This document shows, one piece after another, positions 34,001-44,566 of a stretch of DNA of 64,000 nt. Each line of letters begins with the position of its first letter. The first letter of the stretch is position 1. The translations under genes and the position numbers were made by a program. Below the pieces are notes generated by a model. It saw only the letters and a program-made list of their open reading frames with translations. It was not told the DNA's origin and did not search any database. The stretch is from Diospyros lotus (taxonomy: Eukaryota > Streptophyta > Magnoliopsida > Ericales > Ebenaceae): assembly GCF_014633365.1 (NCBI RefSeq), contig NC_068346.1:30546639-30610638 (forward strand). The letters are read 5' to 3'.

Positions 34001-35570
34001 TGGATGATTGCAACGTGTGCAAAGTCATGCCATTTTCTCTCTTAATCTTCCTACTTTGACCCTGGAACACAACCCATTCTCTGTTAAGCTTGGGTAAACT
34101 CACGGTTTTACTCTTACAATCTATTTTAGCCTCATGTAGCGATAGGAAATCCATACCGATAATTATGTCGAAATCTTGAATGTCTAATACCACTAAATCA
34201 ATCTTAAAACTTTCCGATCCCATACTAAAAATACACTCGCGGCACCCTACCGCAGTTCTTAGAGTTGAACCCATGGGAGTGGCTATTACCATTTGATAAC
34301 CCAATTCCCTAGGTTCTAACTTTAAACCTTCTAATGATGCATGCGACACGAATGAATGCATAGCACCTGGATCAATTAAAGCATGAGCTGGAATATTCAA
34401 AAAGAACAGTGTACCTTCAATAACTGCAGGATCGGCCTCAGCGTCCTCACAAGTCAGATTGTACACTCGGCCTGGACGAACATTTTGTGCACTCCCACTC
34501 GGTGGTTCCATCTTCTGCCTTTTTGAGCAATCGCGCGAGATATGCCCTGGTTGACCACAATTGTAACACACCACCTTTCCCTGATTCCCAACCTGGGGCA
34601 TTGCTTTGATCTTTGGGCAATTTCTCCCGATGTGACCTTCTTCGCCGCATCCATAGCACCGCAAGACACATCTCTTCCCAGGGTGTTTTCTCTTACATCG
34701 AGGACACTTCCCGTCATCCCTTGGTTGAGTCGTCGGACTGCCTAGTTTACCGCTCTTACTTCCTTCCTCTGTCTTGATGATCTTGGCTCGTGTCAGATTT
34801 CTCTCAATGGTCAAAGCTCGGTGCAATGCTTATTTGTAAGTCTCAATGTCCCATCCACTTAAAACTTGCTGGAGATGTTCTTGTAGTCCTGAAACAAACT
34901 TTTGTGCCTTCTGACTCTCGTCAGTCTCGTACATGGGTACGTACTTAATCAATTGAATGAACCGATTATCGTATTGACTCACAGACATCTCTCCCGTCTG
35001 CTTGAGCCTCATAAACTCCCAAATTCTTTCTTCCTTCCACCTCTTGGAAAAATACTTGGCGTTAAACTCCTCATTGAATCCCGCCCAAGTATACATTGGT
35101 GCATCCTCATTCTCAGCTTCACGCTCCTGTTGAGACCTTATTAATGATCGTTCGGTAGACTGCCACCACCGACCTGCTTCTTCTTCCAGCGTGTAGGTTG
35201 CACACCTCACCTTCTCCTCTTCACTGCATTGGAGATGTTGAAGTAGTTTCTCGGTCTACTCCAGCCAATACTCGGCTGAGCTAGGATCATCGCCTGTCCT
35301 TCCTTTGAACACAGGGGGTCTCAAATGTCGGTATCGCTCCAAAGCTATGGTCGTGTGCCGCGTAGGCTCCTCTCGACTCACGTATGTTAGCATATTTTCT
35401 AAAAATCGCTCCATTCACTCAAATCGGTCCTCACTGGAGCTCGATTCCCCGACGTATCTTTTGTTCCCTCCTGAGTGATTCCTGCGATCATCCTGATCTT
35501 CGAGATTATTTCCTTCTCTTCTTCCACTTACGTCATGAGCTGTGTCCCGTAGCCTTCGTGTATTCACCAT
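31089..35570 (-). pseudogene. Tekay-like gag-pol polyprotein, one frame with five stops
   Basis: From the ATG at 35570 (MVNTRRLRD) one frame of 1,494 codons reaches the stop at 31089. It is interrupted by in-frame stops at 35415-35417, 35256-35258, 34830-34832, 32457-32459 and 31971-31973, with no frameshift. Visible in order are the gag core (LEEEAGRWWQSTERSL); three cysteine motifs ([41 protein letters not shown]); and a protease motif [13 protein letters not shown]. Reverse transcriptase has [12 protein letters not shown] and FIDDILIYS. RNase H has [12 protein letters not shown] and TDHKSLKY. Integrase has an HHCC finger ending CDTCQRIK, MDFVTNLP, SDRDPRF and [15 protein letters not shown]-terminal chromodomain-like tail contains [15 protein letters not shown]. 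The last feature places it among chromoviruses. Flanking LTRs, PBS and PPT are intact, so defects are confined to the stops. Confidence 0.93.
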
Positions 35571-35767
35571 CTGAAGTAAATCACGGAAATAAATTATACT
35601 CAAGAAAAGATTGTTTCTATACAAAGGGGACAGTTTTATTTCTTTATAATATCCCACAAAACAGAACAACTTAGTACAACCGAAAAGGAGAATAGACATA
35701 ACATCTTATTTTATTTTATATTATATTTACATATCGCTTCGTCCAACAACTATCTCTTCGGCCCTGC

Positions 35768-36250
35768 TCAGTAGTTCTTCGGCCTCCAAATCCATGACTC
35801 CTTGTGGTCCCCGTCACTGTCGGATGCTACCGGGGGTCCTTCGTCATCATCTTGGACTTCCTGAGATTCCTCATCTGATTCCTCATCAGAGCTAATATCT
35901 ATGACCTCATTCGCGAGATTTGCAGCAATCTCTGCCTGTTCCTCCTCATCTATAACGTCCCCGAGTAGATCCTGATGCTCGTTCCGCATTCTTGCGCAGA
36001 ATTCACGTAGAGAGTCGTCTTCCCAGTCCTGCCACAACCATTGCGCAAAAGTCTTCCATTCCCCCTCCAACTGGTCAATAAGAAATCCGATCTGAAACTC
36101 TGATAAATCTACCATCTGTCGGTAACTAGGGGGCACATCATCAATAATTTCCTCCATTGCAAGCAGAAACACATTCATGTCCTCATTTTGCAGGTTTCCT
36201 CGAGCTTCGATCCTATTTGCCCAATGTGACAGCAGTACTTGATCCACCAT
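35768..36250 (-). CDS. Leader ORF between primer site and gag, unknown function (160 aa)
   Basis: An intact ORF on the same strand as gag-pol, starting 160 bases after the primer site in a good start context (AAAATGG) and ending about 200 bases before the gag ATG. I do not recognise a named domain. Residues about 28-95 look helical, with the core FQIGFLIDQLEGEW followed by LREFCARMRNEHQDLL. The C-terminal third is strongly acidic (DEESDEESQEVQDDDEG) and ends WIWRPKNY. The core resembles the ORFs at 56134-56535 and 58350-58751, which also sit upstream of gag-like regions or behind a primer site. No signal peptide or membrane segment is seen. Ogre/Tat elements are known to carry an unrelated-looking ORF before gag; whether this is equivalent is unknown. 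Confidence 0.7.
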   Translation of the reverse strand: MVDQVLLSHWANRIEARGNLQNEDMNVFLLAMEEIIDDVPPSYRQMVDLSEFQIGFLIDQLEGEWKTFAQWLWQDWEDDSLREFCARMRNEHQDLLGDVIDEEEQAEIAANLANEVIDISSDEESDEESQEVQDDDEGPPVASDSDGDHKESWIWRPKNY

Positions 36251-36409
36251 TTTCTACTAATAATACACAAAGATTTTCTTAGAGACCTCAAACAAGTGTT
36301 TCCTAATGTTTTCATATGACACCTAGAATCCATATCCCTGTTCTAAGTTAACAAACCTAACCGTGCTAAGTTCAATAACCTAGCCTAATCATCCTAGGGT
36401 TTTAACCTA

Positions 36410-36423
36410 GGGCTCTGATACCA
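36410..36423 (-). other. Primer binding site, initiator-Met tRNA
   Basis: The minus strand reads TGGTATCAGAGCCC, perfectly matching the usual plant initiator-Met tRNA 3' end complement. It lies two bases inside the 5' LTR end at 36426. Confidence 0.93.
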
Positions 36424-36425
36424 AT

Positions 36426-38896
36426 TGTAACACCCCGCCCTATACAGGCGTGTCACTATAAGGAAATTCGCGGGGTTTCTTTTTTTTTTTTAAAACAAAA
36501 ATCCGATACTCGCGGCGCCTGTGAGCACAATCTTCACATGCAGATGAAACACTCGTCGAAAAACTACAGCCGGCACCCGCGATGATCTTAAGGATAGTCT
36601 CCACATGCAGATAATAAACCCCGAGAGATCCAGTCTTACTTGTTTAGTTAACAATAACAAATCTTAACCGAACGAGACAATATAAACACAGCGGAATACT
36701 TAATTAATCAAAGTGACGTGGCCTACCACGTGTTACACACCAAAATGTTCCCATGCCGTCATATGTATACAACATCAATACTAATTATTACAACATCGTC
36801 AAGTGATATATAACATCAATGCTTCCAAATTTATATAACAACAATAACTATCAAACAAACACCACTGGCTCATCTGTCATGTCCTCGACCTCGCTGTAGT
36901 CCCTGACTGGAACGTTGAATGTTCCAAGGGCATAACCCATGTTAGATGATAAACCATCTAAGTGAAGGTATGAAACAGTTATACAATGCATGAAAGACAT
37001 ACGAGCATGGCATACTATACGACAACATGCAAGACACGTCTAACTCGGGATATCACCTTGACATACTTAATCCCTCGAATATCCCACTGTGGCACACGTT
37101 CACCTGGTCCAACGTTAATCCCTCGGGTGCACCGTCGTGACACTCGTTCACCTGGTTTAACATTATTCCCTCGAGTGCCCCAGTGTGACACCCGTTCACC
37201 TAGATTAACATTGTCCCAATCTCAAGTAGACCCCATACCGCCCCATATGGACCCAACGATGCAATTAGACTTGACCCCATATGATATGAAAACTTACACG
37301 CCATGCACCAATATTTTAAAAATAAACAGTTAATGCAATGTAGTGAATATCGACACAACGAATGTAAGTAAATGCCTTGTAAAATAAGCTCAGTCTAGGA
37401 GCGTACAATTACTCACAAGAACTCACCAAAAGCACTTAAAAACACTTTCAAGTCAAGATAAGGCTAAAATCAAACCACTCACCTTAATTCAGAAAAGTCC
37501 GGATTTCGCCTCGAAAAACGTGCCACACCTCAAAAATTGTGTGATTCTTCTTCCAATGACCCAATTGATTCCTATTTCACCATTTAAGACCTTTGGAATC
37601 AATATTTATATTTTTCCATAATTTCTCTATTTTTATTTATTTTTCAAACCTTTCTATCTTCGGAAATTCATTAAAAATACCTAACATCAATTTTCACAAA
37701 ATATTTTTCCATGATAATTCTTAAAATAATTTTACTTAAATTCTGAAATTAAAAACAAAGAAAAAAACATACCTCACGCGCCCTCACGCGCCACCCAAAG
37801 GTCCTGCGAGTGGCTGCCACGCGCCGCCGCACAGTCTTATTCTCCGGTCGTCTTCTCCGATTCCGGCGACGTCCAACGCCCTAAATTCTTGTAGGGGCTT
37901 GTAGATCTCTTCAAGGCGACCTCAATGGTGCCCTTGTTCGTCGGAAAGAGTGGCCGGAGGTGGGTTTAAAACCCAGTTGCAGGTCGCGGCGGCGGCGGTT
38001 CGATTTTTCCGGCCAAGCTTCCAAAACCCCTCCAAATCTATACCAAACGCTCCCAAATTTTCCAGAATCAATCCTTAGAACACTAAGAACACAAGCCCCT
38101 TATCCTTGTGCCTCGATTCAAGCCCGAATGCCCTGAATTTCTCTCGATTTTTGAAGAAAACCCTCGGCCGAAAACCTCATTTTATACTCGATTTTTACCC
38201 GATTCCCCACCCTATCTTGCTCGTCCTTATCCCTTAAGCCCAAATCTAGCCTCTAAACCAATCGAGAAACACCAAATCAAGCGCTAGATCCCTCGAAAAA
38301 TTCGGCTAAATCGGAAATATTTTTGGCCATCATTTTCGGTCACTTCGCCGCCGTGCTCGGCCAATGGCCACCCCCTGAAGCTTCATCATCACCTGCAGAT
38401 CACCCTAGCACCCTTAGGCGAGCTTCCTGACGCCTCCAGAGGCGGCTGCCGGCAGCCATGTGCGGTGGTCGCGTTCCCACTATGCAAGTTTTTCAAAATT
38501 GCATTTTCACCCCCTATTTTCTTCATTTGACATTTTAGCCCTTTTCTTTGAGTCCCTGATCTTTCTAAATATACCACAACGACCCTCAAGTTCTATATTT
38601 TCTATTTCCTTTTGAAATTTCTGAAAAATTCGTCAATTCGACCTCCTTATGATATTTTGCAAAATCTGCACTTTTGCCCGAACTCTCCTAATTGCGTGCT
38701 TTTGACTTCAAACCTTTGAAAATCCCTGATTTTTATCAAATATCGTCTAACTGTGCCATTTCTCGTTAATTGGCTCATCTTAACTTAGTCATTCTTCTTT
38801 CGTTTCGAATATTGCACTTAGGCCCGAAACTTTGCTAAATATCATTTTGACCCATAACTTCAGAAATTCTCTTATTATTTAATACCGTGTATTACA
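36426..38896 (-). repeat. 5' LTR of the Tekay-like element
   Basis: 2,471 bp, with termini TGTAATACAC (minus strand, at 38896) and GGTGTTACA. It contains the 86-bp GC-rich segment (37967-38052) that the other LTR lacks. Its twin-hairpin copy lies at 36907-36961, with one mismatch in the outer pair of the second stem. Confidence 0.93.
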
Positions 38897-39077
38897 GGTT
38901 TTCACATATACGAAGGTATGTTCAAGAGAATGAAAAAAGAAAGGAAATTCACGAACTTAAGGTAAATAAGGAATATGACAGTTACCTAGTATGAAGATAA
39001 GTTCACATAATTAATTAGATACATGTTTATTAATTAGATACAATAGACCCTAAGCATAGGAGGTACTGGAGCTTATA

Positions 39078-39575
39078 TTGATGTGTTGCTCTAACCTTAG
39101 ACCACAAAAGATAATATCAATAAGATGGAAGCTACTGGGAATGAGTAACGATTGGGGCTTAAAAGGCAAAAAGTTTAAACCTAACACAGCTTACCCCAAA
39201 TGCCATAAACAACATAATAGGAAACCTCGCACGGTAGTAACCAATCGATGCAACAATTGTGAGGAAGAAGGTCATGTGTCTTGGAAATTCCCTAAAGGAA
39301 TAACTTGTTATTAATTCAAGCAACCTAGGCATATCTCAAAAGATTACTAGAAGTAAAGAGGGACCAAGCAATAGGATCAAGCCAAAACTAATCAAGGGCA
39401 TCAACATGGAAGAATTTATAATATGATCAAGGAAGATGCTAACACTAACCTTGTTGTTATCCAATTTTGTTATTTCTAAGTACTAGTACATGCATTAGTA
39501 GACCCTTGCTCTACAAATTTGTTTATATCATTTGCATTGGCACAAAACCTAGAGTTGAAACTTCAAGACTTAGGT
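39078..39575 (+). pseudogene. Old Gypsy remnant: zinc knuckle and protease start
   Basis: Plus-strand fragments of a decayed Gypsy gag-pol. 39250-39300 encodes CNNCEEEGHVSWKFPKG, a zinc knuckle with its final cysteine lost, followed by a second weak knuckle. Around 39490-39570 the sequence reads HALVDPCSTNLFISFALAQN, comparable with the protease start of the neighbouring element. Several stops are present. The fragment ends where the next LTR begins. Confidence 0.65.
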
Positions 39576-39719
39576 TACCTGCAAAGTAAATGGACAGAAT
39601 GGATTAGCGAAAATAAGTGAATGAATCGAAGGAAAAAGACTACGCCATGTGGCCAAATAGGGAGCCCCCAGCGATCAACCACGCACCCCTACACGTGCTT
39701 GCACGCCTCTGCCCACCTG

Positions 39720-39960
39720 CACCCGCACAACAGACAACGAGATAACAACCTGATAACGAAAAAGACAACAAACTTGTTACCCTGCACATAGCTTAGCAAC
39801 AAGGAGAAAAATAAGTCTGTTGTTCTGCTAATAGCTTGACAATCGAGAAAACACAAAAGACTCGTTGCCCTGCTCATAGCCCGACAATGAGGAAGATAAC
39901 AAACCCATTATCCCGCACGTAGATAAGACATTGTCTTGCACGTAGCCTGACAACGGATAT
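39720..39960. repeat. Degenerate about 60-bp tandem repeats (first field)
   Basis: Repeated phrases such as CTTGTTACCCTGCACATAGC, TAGCTTGACAATCGAG and CGTTGCCCTGCTCATAGCCC recur at about 60-bp spacing. The same type continues at 40250-40620. Confidence 0.65.
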
Positions 39961-40210
39961 TCTTTCTAATCGCAGATGTAGGCGTTATGCCGAACCGTAA
40001 AAACAAAATATGGATATTCTTTCTAATTGCGAACATAGGTATTATGTTGAACCGTGAAAGTAAAATGTATACATATTCTTTCTAATTGTGGACGTAAGCG
40101 TTATGCTAAACTGCGAAAACAAAACTAATCATGGACATAGGCGTTACGTCGAACTGCGAACACAAAATATATTGATATTTTTTCTAATTGCAAACGTAGG
40201 CGTTACGCCC
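39955..40210. repeat. Degenerate about 57-62-bp tandem repeats (second field)
   Basis: Four to five copies of a unit with TATTCTTTCTAATTG, a GACATAGGCGTTA-like core and GAACCGCGAAAACAAAAT-like ends. The units diverge by scattered substitutions. They interrupt the other repeat type. Confidence 0.75.
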
Positions 40211-40249
40211 ACAATACCAACAAGCATATACACATGAAATAGGGAGCCG

Positions 40250-40620
40250 CAACATTATGACAAAAAAGACCCGTTACCCCACTTACAGCCTCAACAACAA
40301 GGAAAACACAAACCCATTATGCCCATAGCTTGACAATGAGGGAAAAATAAAAGGTCATGTTGCCTCGCTTACAACCCGGCAACGAGAAGACAAACACATC
40401 CCATTGTCCTACATGTAGCCCAACAATGGAGAAAAAATAAACAGTTGCCCCGCAAGTAGCTCGACAACGAGAAGTCATAAGACTGTTGTCCTGCAAGTAG
40501 CTATACAACGAGGAAGCATAATATCTGTGGCCTCACAGACGACTTACACTGTTTCGCCTAATGACCAAATGGCGCAATAGCCATTGTCCTATAAGAAGAG
40601 ACGTCATATTCGTCGTTCTG
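40250..40620. repeat. Continuation of the about 60-bp repeat field
   Basis: More copies of the AACAACGAGAAG / GTTGCCCCGCAAGTAGCTCG repeat type seen at 39720-39960, now on the other side of the second repeat field. Confidence 0.6.
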
Positions 40621-41290
40621 CAAATAATTCAACAACCAAAAAATGGAACGTCAATCATTATGAACACCCTTGGGTTCAGAGAAAATTCTCAATATGCCAA
40701 TGCTTCTCCTGATGAAATATAGATACGTATATGAGCCAATAATGGCACGATCACCAAGTCCATGTCTAGCACTCTTAAGTTGATTTGAAGATCTTTTAGA
40801 TCACCAAGGAGTCGTGTCCATGCTCCCAAATGGTGGAGTATTAAACATAGGGATCTCAACTCTAGGATTAGAAGCTTCATCACGGTGCATGTCTTTCAAA
40901 CCACCTGCCTCGTCACCTTTGAGTGATCGACCCTTATGTAAAGTTGAAATACGAAAACGCCAGAACTACGAATGATATAGAGACTCAAAATGATTATAAG
41001 AGCTAAAATAACCTCGGGGCTTGAAAAGTTACCTACATAGGGAAGAACTTCAAGAGAAAGAAGTAAAAGGAAGGCATGTACGAAATTTGCAGGGTAAGAT
41101 ACTCTTTCGCTCGGGATTCCCGAACAAAAGAGTAGGGAGCAATTGATATGCCCTACAAAGTAAATGGACAAAGTGAATTAGCAAAAATAAGCGAAAGAAT
41201 TGAAGGAATGAGACTATGCCATATGGCCAAGTAGGGAGCCCCCACGCGCATGGTCGCAACCCGCCACGCACTCCCTTGCGCACCCGTAGA

Positions 41291-43059
41291 CGTTTGAATG
41301 ATGTGGTGTTGGCTGTCGATATGGCCAAATAACCTGGCTGTCTTTGTTGAAGTGTCTTATCTTGTTTTCGTGGACATCATCAACAAAACTTATTATGTAA
41401 TACATAATAAAATAATCTATATAATATAAAGCAACATATATTATATAATATGTGATACCAATATATTATACTAAAAAGGTGACCCATGTTACGCATATGT
41501 AAAAAAAATAAATAAATAAAATTAAAGTTCATAGAGTGATGTTTTGTTTAAATTTTAATTTTTTAGGCAAAATTTAAGCAAAATGAGTTTTAGTATAGTG
41601 ATAAAATACTTTTGTCTTAATCATTGGCTAACATGTGGCATTTTCAACGATTGACACATGTTACATTTGTATTAATACATTTTAAAAATTAATTTAAATG
41701 CTAAACTTAATTAATAATATAAAAAAATTCAAAAGTCATCGACCTTTCAAATTTAATCTTTTTTAAAATTTTATTAATTTTATCTTTTAAAGAGTCATTT
41801 TATATTTTTGAAAAAATATTTTCTCAATAAAAAAATGGGATGTCTATTTTACACTATAAGTTATTTTTTTTTTGATAAATGAGTGAGTGCTTGTAAAATG
41901 ATAATAATATGATATTTAACATTTTAAAATTTAAATATAGTTTTAAATTATTTTAAGAACATTAATATGTTTAAAGCATATTTTAAATGATAATACTAAG
42001 GGCAGTGAATGATTAAGCATGTTATTTTCAGATAAAATGTATTTATTTTATATTATTTTTAATTTTTAAACAATTTTATTAATTAATTAAAGATCTCAAA
42101 ACACAATATATTTATCATTAATTAATAAGATTATTTAAAAACTGAAAATAATGTGCAATAATATAAAAATTAATCCCAAAATGCTCGAGTTAAAAATTAT
42201 AAAACAAAATGAATCATAATATAATAATGGTTTGGTGTTTTGTTCATTGTTTTATTTTTCTATATAGTACATAATTATATATTATGATAATATATTTGTG
42301 TAATATTGGTGTTTTGGGCATTCTCGATAGAATTGTTCTCGTAAGACTCTCCTCTTCGGGAGACCCTCTTGAAAGTCTTTTCAAGATTCAAAAACATGTC
42401 AAACCTATTTTTGATGTCTTTATTTGAAAATTCAAAATAAATGATCTAAAACTATAATTTTCTCATTTTTCTACATTCTTTTAAAGACTAATTTAAGCGT
42501 GAAGGGCCTATGCAAGGGACACCCCGCGTCCCTAATCACTTCTTCTTTCACAATTTTTAAAAAAATTAGAAAATCGAGATGGATATAGTCTATAACTACA
42601 AATTTATTAATGTATCTAGACAATAACACAATCAAATAGTAGAACTATTTATTAAAATTAAAGTCACACACAACAAGTCCTGCAATATATATTAGCATGT
42701 GGTACTTTGTATGATTTCTACATGGTAGCCTCTAAGGTATAAGCACAAACTGAATCCTTTCTACCAGCTTAGCTTTCAAACCACCCAAAGCAACAAAGTC
42801 TTGACTTGGTCAAACAATTACCAACTTTGAATTGCCATATAATTAAGACCTAACAAAGGGCATCCCCTAGAGAAAATCAAAAAAGAATTCTTCTAATTAC
42901 AATTCCTAGATAGCAACTAAGTAGAATAATGGTGTCAATTTCATTTAAGCATTCCACCCTACACCAACAAAACCTCCTTAACTAAAGGCCATCTAAATTT
43001 GAAACTCAAAACCCCAAAAAAAAATTAAAAGAAAAATCAAAATATAATATAATTATATC
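41291..43059. other. AT-rich intergenic DNA
   Basis: Very AT-rich sequence with no open frame of note, no recognisable domain and no tRNA. It probably contains decayed repeats that I cannot identify. Confidence 0.5.
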
Positions 43060-43309
43060 TTGTCACCGCGACAAGCCTCAAAGGTTTGAAGATACAAAAC
43101 TATTGATGGAAATAAATAGGGCTCAAAGCATGATGACCAAGCTAAAATCAACTTATTTGAAGACATGTAATCTTTAGAACATTAAATGGATTTGTCAGAT
43201 TGTTCAATTAGAGAAATGATATAAAATGATTTTAAATTTGCATACACAGAATACTCGAGTATCAGATATAATTTCAATTTTTTTCATAAAAAAAATTTCA
43301 AATTCACCT

Positions 43310-43690
43310 CGTAAGGTTTGCAACCTTACACTCTTCACTTTCTTATCACCTTTGTACGCTTTTTGCAAAATCTCCCAAGTTTCCTTTGCTGTTATTGCAT
43401 TCTAAATTCTTTCAAACACAATCTTGTCCTCGACTTGGTAAAGAAAGAATAGAGCTTTCTTGTGCTTTTTTTCTATTTTCTCTCAAGGCATTTTTCTAAG
43501 ATTGAGAGAGTGTTGCTCTTATAGCTTGATCAACTAGTTCAACATAGCCGATTTCAACAATCTCCATTAGCTCCTAAAAATCGAACAAGGCTTTCATTTG
43601 AATACACCATTGATCAAATTTTTTTTTGGCTGAACTTCAAAAGCTGAGGTTGAATCATTGCGTTCATGTTCATAATCAGATTCTGATATC
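43310..43690 (-). pseudogene. Copia gag (UBN2 type) remnant
   Basis: On the minus strand a decayed gag follows an LTR and primer site. Readable stretches include WCIQMKALFDF, ELMEIVEIGYVELVDQA and SKGNLGDFAKS, which match the UBN2-type gag of plant Copia elements. Several stops are present and pol is absent. Confidence 0.65.
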
Positions 43691-43693
43691 AAA

Positions 43694-43965
43694 TGTAGAA
43701 AATTAAAGTTTCAATTTTAATTTCTAAAAAAAAAATTCTTGGAGCAAAAAAATAGAAAGGAAAAAACTCTGAAATTTTTATTGAGATATTGATAAAGGAA
43801 CAAACGATACTGCCACTTATAAATAAGTGTAATACGAAAGAAAAAAATCCAAAAATTCTTCATAAAAACACTTTAACTAAACAAACCATAAATCTGCTTA
43901 TACTAACTTATTCAACAAAACTAAGTCAAAAATAAATTAAGTTTAAGTTCAATCAAATTTCAACA
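43694..43965 (-). repeat. Copia 5' LTR (272 bp), minus strand
   Basis: Read on the minus strand it starts TGTTGAAATTTGATTG and ends AATTTTCTACA. It is followed by a decayed primer site (TTTGATATCAGAATC) and then gag. The partner LTR is not found, so the element is truncated on its downstream side. Confidence 0.7.
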
Positions 43966-44307
43966 TTATGAACAACAATGTTATTATAATATAATATATA
44001 AAAACATATTTTTATATAAAACTTAATGAATCATAATATAATAATGATTTGACCTTTTTTTATATCTCATATTTTTTAATATTATATATATTATTATATG
44101 TAATATATCAATTTATAGATACTATAATTAATAAGTCACATATTTTATATTGTACTGTATAGTTATAGAACATATGGTGAAAATTGACGGTGGGAGTCGA
44201 GTTGGAATTAATTAAAGTTTCTTAAAAGTCCAGTAATTTTAGAAAATTACAGGAAGGCCCTTTCATTACGTTAGCAGCTGATCTCAGATTCATCATTTAA
44301 CTCATCC

Positions 44308-44319
44308 AACCCTAAACCC
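44308..44319 (+). promoter_or_regulatory. Telo-box upstream of ELP6
   Basis: AACCCTAAACCC lies 38 bases before the ELP6 ATG, in the probable 5' UTR, the position where plant telo-boxes usually act. The preceding 340 bases (43966-44307) are AT-rich and hold the presumed promoter. Confidence 0.5.
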
Positions 44320-44356
44320 CATCAAAATCCTAATCCTCAATTGCCACAAGCTAGCC

Positions 44357-44566
44357 ATGGAGCGAGCGTCGAACCTTCTGGACGAAGCACTAGGTCTCAA
44401 CGGCGGCGGGAGCGGTGGCACAGTGGTGGTTATCGAGGACTGCGTCGAGACCAGCGGTGCCTTCGTCCTCCACCACCTCCTCAAGCGTGCTCTTTCCGGC
44501 GGCGTCGTCATCTTCGTCGCCTTCGCTCATCCCTTTTCTCACTATGATCGCATTCTGCGAAAAATG
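44357..44566 (+). CDS. ELP6: Elongator complex protein 6, first coding exon only
   Basis: Seventy codons from ATG to a GT donor at 44567. The sequence contains NLLDEALG near the start, [20 protein letters not shown] at about residues 23-42 and [16 protein letters not shown] at the end, which match the N-terminus of plant ELP6. In the known complex ELP6 joins ELP4 and ELP5 in a RecA-like hexamer that binds tRNA and supports wobble-uridine modification by Elongator. The exon is GC-rich compared with its surroundings and has no defect. The next expected exon should start with Gly-Cys-Asn; I cannot find it up to position 64000. The gene is either split by a very long transposon-filled intron or truncated. 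Confidence 0.85.

Larger units (their letters stand above)
28664..38896 (-). mobile_element. Full-length Tekay-like Gypsy chromovirus, TSD GGTTT
   Basis: A complete 10.2-kb element on the minus strand. Target duplications GGTTT lie at 28659-28663 and 38897-38901. The order in its own direction is 5' LTR (38896-36426), primer site, leader ORF (36250-35768), gag-pol (35570-31089), polypurine tract and 3' LTR (31037-28664). LTR termini are TGTAATACCC and GGTGTTACA. The LTRs look very similar, so insertion is fairly recent. The coding region is inactivated by five stops only. It is inserted next to an older Gypsy remnant (39078). Confidence 0.93.
39576..41290 (+). mobile_element. Decayed non-autonomous LTR element with truncated 3' LTR
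   Basis: A segment starting CTGCAAAGTAAATGGACA at 39579 recurs from 41149 (CTACAAAGTAAATGGACA) for about 130 bp, including AGGGAGCCCCC. The second copy is preceded by a purine-rich AAAAGAGTAGGGAGC, like a polypurine tract before a 3' LTR. The first copy continues into two tandem-repeat fields. No coding domain is visible between them. The right end is cut near 41290. Confidence 0.55.
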
